Assembly (NCBI GenBank): GCA_017632155.1
Contig: JAGBRZ010000038.1
Span: 1-43,331, forward strand
Direction of reading: 5' to 3'
Source: Clostridia bacterium
GTDB lineage: Bacteria > Bacillota_A > Clostridia > Oscillospirales > CAG-272
DNA: 43,331 nt
Shown here: piece after piece, positions 38,043 to 43,331 of the stretch
Layout: each line of letters starts with the position of its first letter
Numbering within the stretch: the first letter of the stretch is position 1
Made by a program: the position numbers and the translations under genes
Notes under the pieces: generated by a model
The model's input: the letters and a program-made list of their open reading frames with translations, nothing else
Told to the model about the DNA's origin: nothing
The model's database searches: none

Positions 38043-38169
38043 GCCTCACCTCGGACATTTCATATTCGCGCTCTTCCGCGCACATCTTGTCTATCACTCC
38101 AAGGGCTACACCCGTTAAACCGGCAATGATTATGATTCCGGCACAGAAAACGACCTTTATGATTGTCAT
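38035..38169 (-). CDS. 44-aa membrane protein
   Basis: AAGGAGATACAC-ATG. One membrane helix (IIKVVFCAGIIIIAGLTGVA), then a charged tail. Single-span small proteins in early operons may act on the host envelope; function unknown. Confidence 0.66.
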   Translation of the reverse strand: MTIIKVVFCAGIIIIAGLTGVALGVIDKMCAEEREYEMSEVRHD

Positions 38170-38179
38170 GTGTATCTCC

Positions 38180-38530
38180 TTACTTCATGGCCGCGACAAT
38201 ATAGTCCACGGCCTGTTTAAGCGCGTCCAGCGTCCACTCGGCATTGTCTACGGTCGCGGTTTTGGCAATCAGCATTTCGATAAGCGTCTGCTTGTCGGGG
38301 ATAAAGATGACGCCAAGGAGTCCGAAAGCAAATATCGGGGCGGCAAATCTGAAAAGCGTTCTTAGCGCTGCCCTCTCCTCGTCATCTAACAAATCGTTGT
38401 TTGTCAGATAGATTATAGAACCGGCAAACACACCGGCTGTTCCTAATACCAACATCAGAATAGCTACGCCCTTCACTTCACTTGCGACGCTAATCCAATA
38501 AAACACGCTGGGGTTTATGATGTAGTTCAT
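38180..38530 (-). CDS. membrane protein, two spans
   Basis: 116 aa from the ATG at 38530 (ATGA overlap with the previous stop). Two hydrophobic stretches, ILMLVLGTAGVFAGSIIYL (~23-42) and FAAPIFAFGLLGVIFI (~62-78), then a charged helix (TLIEMLIAKTATVDNAEW). It could be a superinfection-exclusion or membrane-anchor protein; a holin role is less likely in this operon. Confidence 0.68.
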   Translation of the reverse strand: MNYIINPSVFYWISVASEVKGVAILMLVLGTAGVFAGSIIYLTNNDLLDDEERAALRTLFRFAAPIFAFGLLGVIFIPDKQTLIEMLIAKTATVDNAEWTLDALKQAVDYIVAAMK

Positions 38531-38706
38531 TCTTTTACCTCCTCTTCTCCGTACAACAGCATACACAGTCGTTTTTTGCATTCCTTGCAAATGCGCGGAT
38601 AAGCAGCGTTAACGATATAGCCAAGAGGAATAAATCTATCGCATATCTGGCAGCTTGTCCCGATTTCCGTGGGCTGTGCTTCTACAACGAAATTCGTGTT
38701 GTTCAT
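38527..38706 (-). CDS. 59-aa zinc-finger-like protein
   Basis: From the ATG at 38706 with GAGGAAAGA upstream and ATGA-type overlaps. It starts MNNTNFVVEAQPTEIGTSCQ and has CQICDRF and CKECKKRLC. Role unknown. Confidence 0.66.
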   Translation of the reverse strand: MNNTNFVVEAQPTEIGTSCQICDRFIPLGYIVNAAYPRICKECKKRLCMLLYGEEEVKE

Positions 38707-38978
38707 TCTTTCCTCTCCTCTCTCAGCCAGTCGAGCCAGCCGTTGCCATCCCCGCAAAAGAAAATCAGCTTGCCGTTTAGATACACATTCCCCGTCCCCG
38801 GGTTGTTGCCGATGCTCCACAAAAACTCAGCCAGTTCCTCGTCGTTCATGGCGCGGATGCGGTCGGCGTTGGTGGTGGGCTTTTTCGGTTTGGCCATTAC
38901 AAGCGGAATTGTTACCCGTGTATCTCCGTCGTCAAAGACCTCGTTGCCGTCTGAATCAAAAAATACAAGTCTGCTCAT
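38703..38978 (-). CDS. small protein of replication operon
   Basis: 91 aa, starting MSRLVFFDSDGNEVFDDGDT, ATGAG overlap. Contains NADRIRAMNDEELAEFLWSI and a C-terminal WLDWLREE, a pattern known from Firmicutes phage small proteins. Role unknown. Confidence 0.7.
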   Translation of the reverse strand: MSRLVFFDSDGNEVFDDGDTRVTIPLVMAKPKKPTTNADRIRAMNDEELAEFLWSIGNNPGTGNVYLNGKLIFFCGDGNGWLDWLREERKE

Positions 38979-39100
38979 ATCTCTCCCTCCTCCGCCTTTT
39001 CAAGCAAGCGTCTTATTCTTCCGAGTTCTTCTCGGATATCGCCAAGCCGCGAGACTATCCACATACCGAATACTGTGATTGAAAAAATTAACCCTTCCAT
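38975..39100 (-). CDS. 41-aa membrane peptide
   Basis: GGGAGAGTA-ATG; it starts MEGLIFSITVFGMWIVSRLG (one membrane helix), then a charged coil. TAATG overlap with the previous gene. Function unknown. Confidence 0.58.
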   Translation of the reverse strand: MEGLIFSITVFGMWIVSRLGDIREELGRIRRLLEKAEEGEI

Positions 39101-39417
39101 TACTCTCCCTCCTCTGCCGGGATGATGGTGGGAGTCCATTCTACGGTTGTACGAAAGTGATGCCAAATTGATTCCCCAACTCCATCGCATTTGTCTGCCA
39201 TAATGTCGCACAGTTCACAGAGCGCATCCGCATCTATCAGCCGCCCATGCGGCGGGACGGGGATGAGAGGGCAGTTGTTGAGCCTCGCATTCCCATGCCC
39301 AAGGACGTTGACATCGCTGATGCAACAGTACGCATAGTCAAACTCAGCGTTGTTCCGATAGCAGAAACAGTCCTCGCAACGAGTTGGCATCTCCATGCCT
39401 TTGATGTATATTCCCAT
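39100..39417 (-). CDS. Cys-rich small protein
   Basis: 105 aa, starting MGIYIKGMEMPTRCEDCFCY. Cys group at ~14-33 (CEDCFCYRN...CC) and PPHGRLIDADALCELCDI, a widespread phage pattern (GRLIDADAL). Function unknown. Confidence 0.7.
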   Translation of the reverse strand: MGIYIKGMEMPTRCEDCFCYRNNAEFDYAYCCISDVNVLGHGNARLNNCPLIPVPPHGRLIDADALCELCDIMADKCDGVGESIWHHFRTTVEWTPTIIPAEEGE

Positions 39418-39581
39418 CAGCTTTCCTCCTCTGCCGGGTGCTTATCCCGCATCTTGAATTTTCTGTTGCCCTCACACACCTTGCAGGAACCGTGATTTCG
39501 GCAAGTCGGGTCGATTGCCTTTGCCCCACGATACGGCTTGCGCTTTGTCTTACCGTGTTCTATGGCTTTATCAAGGCTCAT
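39417..39581 (-). CDS. 54-aa Cys-containing protein
   Basis: GGAGGAGCC-ATG. It starts MSLDKAIEHGKTKRKPYRGA and has CRNHGSCKVCEGNRKFK. This is a widespread small phage protein pattern (MSLDKAIxHGKxxRKPYRGxK), role unknown. ATGG overlap with the next gene. Confidence 0.7.
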   Translation of the reverse strand: MSLDKAIEHGKTKRKPYRGAKAIDPTCRNHGSCKVCEGNRKFKMRDKHPAEEES

Positions 39582-39877
39582 GGCTCCTCCTTTTGCCGCA
39601 TATCAGCGCCGCAGTTGGGGCAGTAGCTCCACCCGTTCACAATATCCAGTGGCTTTCCGTTGCTGACCACCCATCTATCGCCGCATACGGAACAGCGGAA
39701 ATGATAGTCGCAATCTTTTATCCACTTCCCCCTCACCACTTCCCGGACATCGGCAGCGGGAACATTGTCATTAAGTACATGAAGCACTTTAGCAATAATG
39801 TCTGGGTTTGCCATTTCTTTAAGGCTATACTTGACAATTCCCCTTATTGCTGCTTCTCGCTCGATATACTCTTTCAT
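39578..39877 (-). CDS. zinc-ribbon protein
   Basis: 99 aa. Starts MKEYIEREAAIRGIVKYSLK. Cys pairs CSVCG and CPNCGADM (~63-93), the same end as the gene at 36704-37024. ATGA overlap with the previous gene. Role unknown. Confidence 0.72.
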   Translation of the reverse strand: MKEYIEREAAIRGIVKYSLKEMANPDIIAKVLHVLNDNVPAADVREVVRGKWIKDCDYHFRCSVCGDRWVVSNGKPLDIVNGWSYCPNCGADMRQKEEP

Positions 39878-40335
39878 GTTTCCTCCTTTTGCGCGGGGAA
39901 CTGGAGCTTCGGCAGCTGTATGGCCTTCCCTGTCGGTGGCTCTATGGTCATTGCGTGCAGAGCGCCATCGCGCATACAGTAAAAGTTGCCGTCCGTTATC
40001 TGCTTACGAAAAGCGTACAGTTCTTCAATGGTATCAGCGGCCTGCTTCACCGGATTCCGCAGATCTGGCGGCAGAGCGTTCCAGCGGTCAGATCGCAACG
40101 CTTTAATCAGGCGAGCATAATCATAGCTCAGAACAACTTCTTTTACGTCCTCGGCGGGGAAGTCTTCAAGGTCGGTCAGCACATCGTCGATAGCACAAGC
40201 GCGGCACGGGGCTGATCCGATTTCATAGCAGACTTGCAGCTTGCCTTTTTTCATGCCTTTGCGCTTGTCGCAGTTTTCGCAATACCATGTGCGCTCTTTT
40301 TCTAAGAACGCCTCGCGGGAGATATAATCAGCCAC
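39874..40335 (-). CDS. Cys-rich protein with GTG start
   Basis: 153 aa. GTG at 40335, overlapping the previous stop region. It starts MADYISREAFLEKERTWYCE; YCENCDKRKGMKKG gives a Cys pair, then CRACAIDDVLTDLEDFPAED. The SREAFLEKER opening and the ADV/EDV segment recur in Firmicutes phages. Role unknown. Confidence 0.7.
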   Translation of the reverse strand: MADYISREAFLEKERTWYCENCDKRKGMKKGKLQVCYEIGSAPCRACAIDDVLTDLEDFPAEDVKEVVLSYDYARLIKALRSDRWNALPPDLRNPVKQAADTIEELYAFRKQITDGNFYCMRDGALHAMTIEPPTGKAIQLPKLQFPAQKEET

Positions 40336-40480
40336 TCAATTCACGCTCCTTCATTTCCCTGTTAAGCGCCAGAAGCTCTTTCATAATGTCGCAGATCCGC
40401 AGAGCCGCCCAATTCGGCACACGGTCGGCAATAACCGCCATGCAGCATAGAGCCAGATGGATCTCCTCACGAACTTTCAT
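40328..40480 (-). CDS. 50-aa helical protein
   Basis: It starts MKVREEIHLALCCMAVIADR at 40480 within the end of the previous gene. Helical. It overlaps both neighbours; the reading frame is supported by coupling only. Confidence 0.58.
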   Translation of the reverse strand: MKVREEIHLALCCMAVIADRVPNWAALRICDIMKELLALNREMKERELSG

Positions 40481-40901
40481 CGGGCCTTACCTCTTCTGCC
40501 GTTCCCCGAAGCTGCTCGTTTTCCTCCTGCAAGCGAGCAAGCGTCCGACTCAACGTGTCGCAGTCCTCCATCTCCCGCGCAAGCCGCTTAAGCAGATCGT
40601 CGTTGTCCCGCTGAAGATTGTTGAGCTTCTCGCCCAGACTCTTCCGCGCCTCGTCGCACACGGCCAGACGGCGGGTCAGTTCAGCCGTTACGCCCTGTTC
40701 ATGGTTCAAGGCGTCGATCATCATATTGACCGCTTTGCCGCGCTCCTTATACACGGCCTCAAGCTCGTTTCTCAGAGCGTCCCGCTCGCGCTTCATCTGG
40801 GTGTACTCCCACCGCGCCTTGCGGACCGCACCGCGTCCAAGCGGATCTCTCAACTCCCAGCGAGGCATCGTCACCTCGGTTTCATAAATATCTGTCGGCA
40901 T
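40467..40901 (-). CDS. coiled-coil protein
   Basis: 144 aa. GGAGGAGCC-ATG. It starts MPTDIYETEVTMPRWELRDP, then a continuous coiled coil from ~28 to 132 (TQMKRERDALRNELEAVYKE). Role unknown. Confidence 0.72.
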   Translation of the reverse strand: MPTDIYETEVTMPRWELRDPLGRGAVRKARWEYTQMKRERDALRNELEAVYKERGKAVNMMIDALNHEQGVTAELTRRLAVCDEARKSLGEKLNNLQRDNDDLLKRLAREMEDCDTLSRTLARLQEENEQLRGTAEEVRPDESS

Positions 40902-40909
40902 GGCTCCTC

Positions 40910-41176
40910 CTATAGCTCGATGTCATATTCTTCCTTCAGCATCCGAGTGATCTCCGGGATCTTCACCCGCTTCTCCAGCACTTCCTCAGACAGCTTTTCC
41001 ATTTCCTTCCAGATGTCCTGCACATAGTCCCGTGCGTTGAACTTGTCCAGCAGCACGTTCATGAACATGGCCGAGGCGTAGTGGACGCCATCCATAACGC
41101 CCCGTTCCCATGCCGCATCGACATCTGCTTGCGTCTTCGGAATGTTGCGCGGGTTAGTCTTTCGGCTTTTTGCCAT
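40910..41176 (-). CDS. small helical protein
   Basis: 88 aa from the ATG at 41176 (start inside the FlbD-like gene end). It starts MAKSRKTNPRNIPKTQADVD and has WERGVMDGVHYASAMFMNVL. The TQADVDxAWxxGxxxG pattern is typical of small Firmicutes phage proteins. A longer frame from 41248 is not preferred. Confidence 0.66.
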   Translation of the reverse strand: MAKSRKTNPRNIPKTQADVDAAWERGVMDGVHYASAMFMNVLLDKFNARDYVQDIWKEMEKLSEEVLEKRVKIPEITRMLKEEYDIEL

Positions 41177-41378
41177 AGACAAGACCCAGCAGACCGCGAA
41201 CCGTCTCATAATCCTCTTCAACGAGGAAATAATCGTCGCGTCCCGCATAGCCGATGTTGGTAATCTCTTCCAGCTTGTCGGCCATCACAATGACCTTTGT
41301 GATCATATCGGCGCGGAGCAGGATGGGAGCGCCGGTGTAGAAGTCGTGCAGCTCCAAAAACATACCGTACAGAACCAT
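41154..41378 (-). CDS. FlbD-like small protein
   Basis: 74 aa from the ATG at 41378 (TGATG with the previous gene). It starts MVLYGMFLELHDFYTGAPIL and has VEEDYETVRGLL. The order (L-x-x-x-D-x-x-T-G-x-P-I-L, then V-x-E-x-Y-E-x-V) fits the FlbD-like family of small beta proteins seen in phages. Role unknown. Confidence 0.68.
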   Translation of the reverse strand: MVLYGMFLELHDFYTGAPILLRADMITKVIVMADKLEEITNIGYAGRDDYFLVEEDYETVRGLLGLVYGKKPKD

Positions 41379-41524
41379 CACATCGCCTCCCTCGCTGCGA
41401 TCAGACCGCCGATGCACATCACGCCCATGATGCACAGGGCCATAAGCGACAGGATCTCATCGCGAAAAATAAACAGGATGCACGGGGCCAGCCACATCAA
41501 GGCACTTGCCAATCTCCTTTTCAT
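41378..41524 (-). CDS. 48-aa membrane protein
   Basis: Start ATG 41524 with GGAGG 11 nt upstream. It starts MKRRLASALMWLAPCILFIF; two hydrophobic stretches. The 5' end coincides with the plus-strand promoter described separately, so the two features compete for the same DNA. Function unknown. Confidence 0.58.
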   Translation of the reverse strand: MKRRLASALMWLAPCILFIFRDEILSLMALCIMGVMCIGGLIAAREAM

Positions 41525-41534
41525 ATGATATAAT
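41506..41534 (+). promoter_or_regulatory. near-consensus plus-strand promoter in a minus-strand operon
   Basis: TTGCCA (41506-41511), 17 nt, TATAAT (41529-41534), with TGA before the -10 (extended -10). It faces opposite to all surrounding genes and points at a short hairpin terminator 30-65 nt away. Confidence 0.75.
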
Positions 41535-41540
41535 TCCTCC

Positions 41541-41605
41541 ATCAAGACAGAATGTTGTTTCTGGGAGCCGCAGTCGAACTGGTACTTCGACGGCGGCTTT
41601 TCTTA
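41541..41605 (+). ncRNA. candidate small RNA with intrinsic terminator
   Basis: Predicted start near 41541 after the TATAAT promoter. It ends with a hairpin AGCCGCAGTCGAA / TTCGACGGCGGCT (41566-41578, 41586-41598) with one A-G mismatch and a 7-nt loop, then TTTTCTTATTT. About 60-65 nt, untranslated. It overlaps only the spacer between minus-strand genes. The same hairpin may also stop leftward transcripts, but the T tract is on the plus strand. Confidence 0.6.
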
Positions 41606-41767
41606 TTTCTCCATGAGCGCCAGACACTCATCCACCAGCGCCTCGACTTCTTCCGAGCGCTTGCGGATCTTCACCGCCTCTTCATAGACGGTCGCGGCGT
41701 CTTTCGCCACGCTCTCCATCTCTTCGCTCATCATTCTGAGCAAGGACAGAAAGTATGCTGAGTCCAT
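41603..41767 (-). CDS. 54-aa helical protein
   Basis: GGAGGTGTGAT-ATG. It starts MDSAYFLSLLRMMSEEMESV; all helix (AATVYEEAVKIRKRSEEVEA). The stop is at the foot of the candidate small-RNA terminator. Function unknown. Confidence 0.64.
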   Translation of the reverse strand: MDSAYFLSLLRMMSEEMESVAKDAATVYEEAVKIRKRSEEVEALVDECLALMEK

Positions 41768-41768
41768 A

Positions 41769-41945
41769 TCACACCTCCTCCCGAATATCAGTCACGATGC
41801 TCGCCGGGTAGCTCACGCCGCCGCAGTACCAGCAGTCATGCTCCGGTTTGTACAGCCATGTGCCGCTGACCGTATACGGGTTTCTGTTCACCGGCACAAT
41901 CGTCGCGCTGCCCTTGAACATCATGTATCCTTCGCACTTGAGCAT
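41769..41945 (-). CDS. small protein with CWYC pair
   Basis: 58 aa from the ATG at 41945, 7 nt after AGGAGG; the 41951 ATG abuts that site. It starts MLKCEGYMMFKGSATIVPVN and has CWYCGG. A short beta protein, role unknown. Confidence 0.64.
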   Translation of the reverse strand: MLKCEGYMMFKGSATIVPVNRNPYTVSGTWLYKPEHDCWYCGGVSYPASIVTDIREEV

Positions 41946-42265
41946 TCGCATTCCTCCTTTTCGTAAACGTATTCAGCGAACTCGTCGAGGCATTCCTTGG
42001 CAAATCCGACCAGATAGTGCATCGTCATGAAACCGTTGACGCACTCCTCGCAGTAGTGACCGCCGATCAGTTTGTCTTCCAGAAACGCGCCGCCGCAGTG
42101 ATCGCAGTACGCGGCCTCCTCATAATCTTGCGAACCGCAAACCGGGCAGATGTAGAAAGTCTCATAGAACCCGCCCGGAATCTCATCGTGCGGCTCTTTA
42201 ACCCTACCCGCCTCACAGGCGTAAAAGATGTTTCCGCAGTCGCGGCAGATCAATTCGTCAGACAT
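41921..42265 (-). CDS. multi-zinc-ribbon protein
   Basis: 114 aa with several Cys pairs: CRDCG, CPVCG, CDHCGG, CEEC and CECSS. It starts MSDELICRDCGNIFYACEAG. A likely nucleic-acid or protein adaptor; role unknown. Confidence 0.7.
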   Translation of the reverse strand: MSDELICRDCGNIFYACEAGRVKEPHDEIPGGFYETFYICPVCGSQDYEEAAYCDHCGGAFLEDKLIGGHYCEECVNGFMTMHYLVGFAKECLDEFAEYVYEKEECECSSAKDT

Positions 42266-42425
42266 CCCACTTCTCCTGTAGCTCTTTCAGCTTTTCTGAA
42301 AAGTCCTTGGCCGGGAGATCCCGCATGGCCGAAAGCAACGCCTGTTTGTCCCTCTCATAGTTGCGGAGCCGTTCCTGATACGGAAGGTGCTTCGCAATAT
42401 TTTTCTTTGGCAGAGCAGCCCTCAT
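42258..42425 (-). CDS. 55-aa helical protein
   Basis: The ATGA start at 42425 overlaps the previous stop, with GAGGGCCGGAA upstream. It starts MRAALPKKNIAKHLPYQERL and is helical. Function unknown. Confidence 0.62.
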   Translation of the reverse strand: MRAALPKKNIAKHLPYQERLRNYERDKQALLSAMRDLPAKDFSEKLKELQEKWDV

Positions 42426-42520
42426 TTCCGGCCCTCGCGAATCAATGCGAACACGACCAGAAGAACCAGCTCTACGCCGACCGTGCAGCACACGCCAAAC
42501 CAGAACGGATTGACATACAT
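42422..42520 (-). CDS. 32-aa membrane peptide
   Basis: TGATG overlap and AAGGAGG upstream. It starts MYVNPFWFGVCCTVGVELVL, one membrane helix, then a basic end (REGRK). Similar single-span peptides recur in Firmicutes phages. Role unknown. Confidence 0.58.
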   Translation of the reverse strand: MYVNPFWFGVCCTVGVELVLLVVFALIREGRK

Positions 42521-42735
42521 CAGTTGCTTTCCTCCTTCTTTTTCTTTTTCGGGAAAGCGGTCTTGACTTCCAAAACCATCTTGGCCTCTTCCATATGTGT
42601 GATCGTGAATGACTCCCACGGGTAATAGTCCATCTCCCACCGCTTGAAGAGTTCTGCCAGCGTGGTTTCCGATGGCAGCTCCCAGTTCACCGTGCGCTTC
42701 CCGTCTTTAATGATGACTTGCATCAAATTTCCCAT
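42520..42735 (-). CDS. small protein with Lys-rich end
   Basis: 71 aa; TAATG overlap with the previous stop. A second start at 42723 gives MQVIIKDGKRTVNWEL. Alpha/beta body, end KKKKKEESN. No family is recognised. Confidence 0.64.
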   Translation of the reverse strand: MGNLMQVIIKDGKRTVNWELPSETTLAELFKRWEMDYYPWESFTITHMEEAKMVLEVKTAFPKKKKKEESN

Positions 42736-42890
42736 TACTTCGCTCCCTTCCAGATTCGTTCCATTCTCAACCGCTCATACGCCACTTTGTTCTTGGCGGC
42801 GTCCTTCTCTGTTTTCCAGATCTTGTACCGCTCGTACCCGCTCCAACAGGCCGCGTGGCGATCCTCACAGTCCTTGCACGGGGTTTTCAT
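42735..42890 (-). CDS. 51-aa Cys-containing protein
   Basis: It starts MKTPCKDCEDRHAACWSGYE and has the CxxCxxRHxxCW pattern of a widespread Firmicutes phage small protein. ATGA overlap with the repeat protein, GGAGGTGAAACC upstream. Confidence 0.7.
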   Translation of the reverse strand: MKTPCKDCEDRHAACWSGYERYKIWKTEKDAAKNKVAYERLRMERIWKGAK

Positions 42891-43331
42891 GGTTTCACCT
42901 CCACGAACTCCCCGTCTTTAAGGGTGTACCACACGGCAGGCTTGAGCGTTTCGCCGTCAACAACCCCGGCTTTTACGCCAACGAGCTTACCCTCATTATC
43001 TCGAATTTCAGCAGCAAAAACAGTCCACATTCCACCACGAAAACGGGAGCCAGCACCCCCGCGCAGAGCCGACCCGTAGCCGCCTGTCAGAGCCGACCCG
43101 TCGCCGCCTGTCAGAGCCGACCTGTCGCCGCCTGTCAGAGCCGACCCGTAGCCGCCTGTCAGAGCCGACCTGTCGCCGCCTGTCAGAGCCGACCAGTCGC
43201 CGCCTGTCAGAGCCGACCTGTAGCCGCCTGTCAGAGCCGACCCGTCGCCGCCTGTCAGAGCCGACCAGTCGCCGCCTGTCAGAGCCGACCCGTCGCCGCC
43301 TGTCAGAGCCGACCCGTAGCCGCCTGTCAGA
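42887..43331 (-). CDS. 8-residue-repeat protein (DUF7666-like end), N-terminus outside window
   Basis: 148 codons seen, cut at the right edge. Eleven repeats of LTGGxxSA (x = Y/D, then G/R/W), then LRGGAGSRFRGGMWTVFAAE and a closing domain ending WYTLKDGEFVEVKP. Repeats with a short period of Gly, Thr and Ser suggest a beta-solenoid. The end resembles gut-phage repeat proteins with the DUF7666 label. Function unknown; surface-like or a scaffold. The next gene downstream follows by ATGA. Confidence 0.72.
   Translation of the reverse strand, partial: LTGGYGSALTGGDGSALTGGDWSALTGGDGSALTGGYRSALTGGDWSALTGGDRSALTGGYGSALTGGDRSALTGGDGSALTGGYGSALRGGAGSRFRGGMWTVFAAEIRDNEGKLVGVKAGVVDGETLKPAVWYTLKDGEFVEVKP
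43065..43331. repeat. 11 tandem copies of a 24-bp repeat
   Basis: Unit AGAGCCGACCcGTaGCCGCCTGTC read on the plus strand, reaching the window edge. Differences between copies fall almost only at two bases, the first base of codons 5 and 6 of the coded LTGGxxSA unit. Confidence 0.95.

Noticed and set aside
41562..41600. tRNA 3'-half-like sequence (AGTTCGACT) on the minus strand
   Set aside because: The T-arm bases do not pair in the tRNA way and no D or anticodon arm exists; a simple hairpin explains it.
43065..43331. CRISPR-like array
   Set aside because: Repeats are contiguous with no unique spacers and encode a protein repeat in frame.

Overview
The window is a large part of the genome of a tailed double-stranded DNA phage (Caudoviricetes, siphovirus-like, long non-contractile tail). 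Head, tail, packaging and replication genes are all recognisable. No host gene, integrase, rRNA or tRNA was seen. Shine-Dalgarno sites of the GGAGG type, sigma-A-like promoters (TTGACA / TATAAT), DnaD-like initiation, DUF669-like, Lar-like and small zinc-ribbon proteins point to a host in the Firmicutes, plausibly a gut Clostridia species. The host is an inference.

Layout. (1) 1-20.3 kb, minus strand, read right to left: the late region. It holds a ribbon-helix-helix protein, terminase large subunit, a small gene with its own two promoters and terminator, portal, SPP1 gp7-like minor head protein, two glycosyltransferases, scaffold, major capsid protein, connectors, tail terminator, tail tube, tail chaperones joined by a -1 frameshift, tape measure, tail tip/hub, and a large beta-helix-like tail fibre. 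Lysis genes were not seen and may lie left of the window. (2) 20.3-22.5 kb: an AT-rich, essentially gene-free divergent region with operator-like repeats, palindromes, promoters and an orphan terminator. (3) 22.5-29.0 kb, plus strand: a train of small genes, led by a gp88-like protein. Many share an unusual GGGGG ribosome-binding site, and three are separated by a repeated three-stem RNA element. A second promoter at 27.3 kb drives an RHH-like regulator and followers. A bidirectional terminator at 28.96-29.0 kb ends the train. (4) 29.0-43.3 kb, minus strand: terminase small subunit split by a group I intron, a dNTP pyrophosphohydrolase-like protein, an ImmA-like metallopeptidase, primase-helicase, DnaD-like initiator, ERCC4 nuclease, DUF669/SSB-like protein and a Sak4-like ATPase. 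About 30 small overlapping zinc-ribbon, coiled-coil or membrane genes follow. The right edge is a protein with 24-bp (8-residue) repeats.

How it works together. The right-hand minus operon makes the replication and recombination proteins; the phage encodes no DNA polymerase here, so host polymerase is presumably used. The plus-strand train is probably an early host-takeover set. The left operon makes the virion and packages DNA. Unusually, the small terminase lies about 10 kb from the large one, in the replication operon, and needs RNA splicing.

Most notable: a 273-nt group I intron with exactly definable splice sites in the terminase small subunit gene; a covarying three-stem RNA element repeated three times; an autonomous two-promoter/one-gene/terminator unit inside the late operon; a candidate small RNA with its own promoter and terminator at 41.5 kb; and operators sitting between the -35 and -10 boxes of two promoters.
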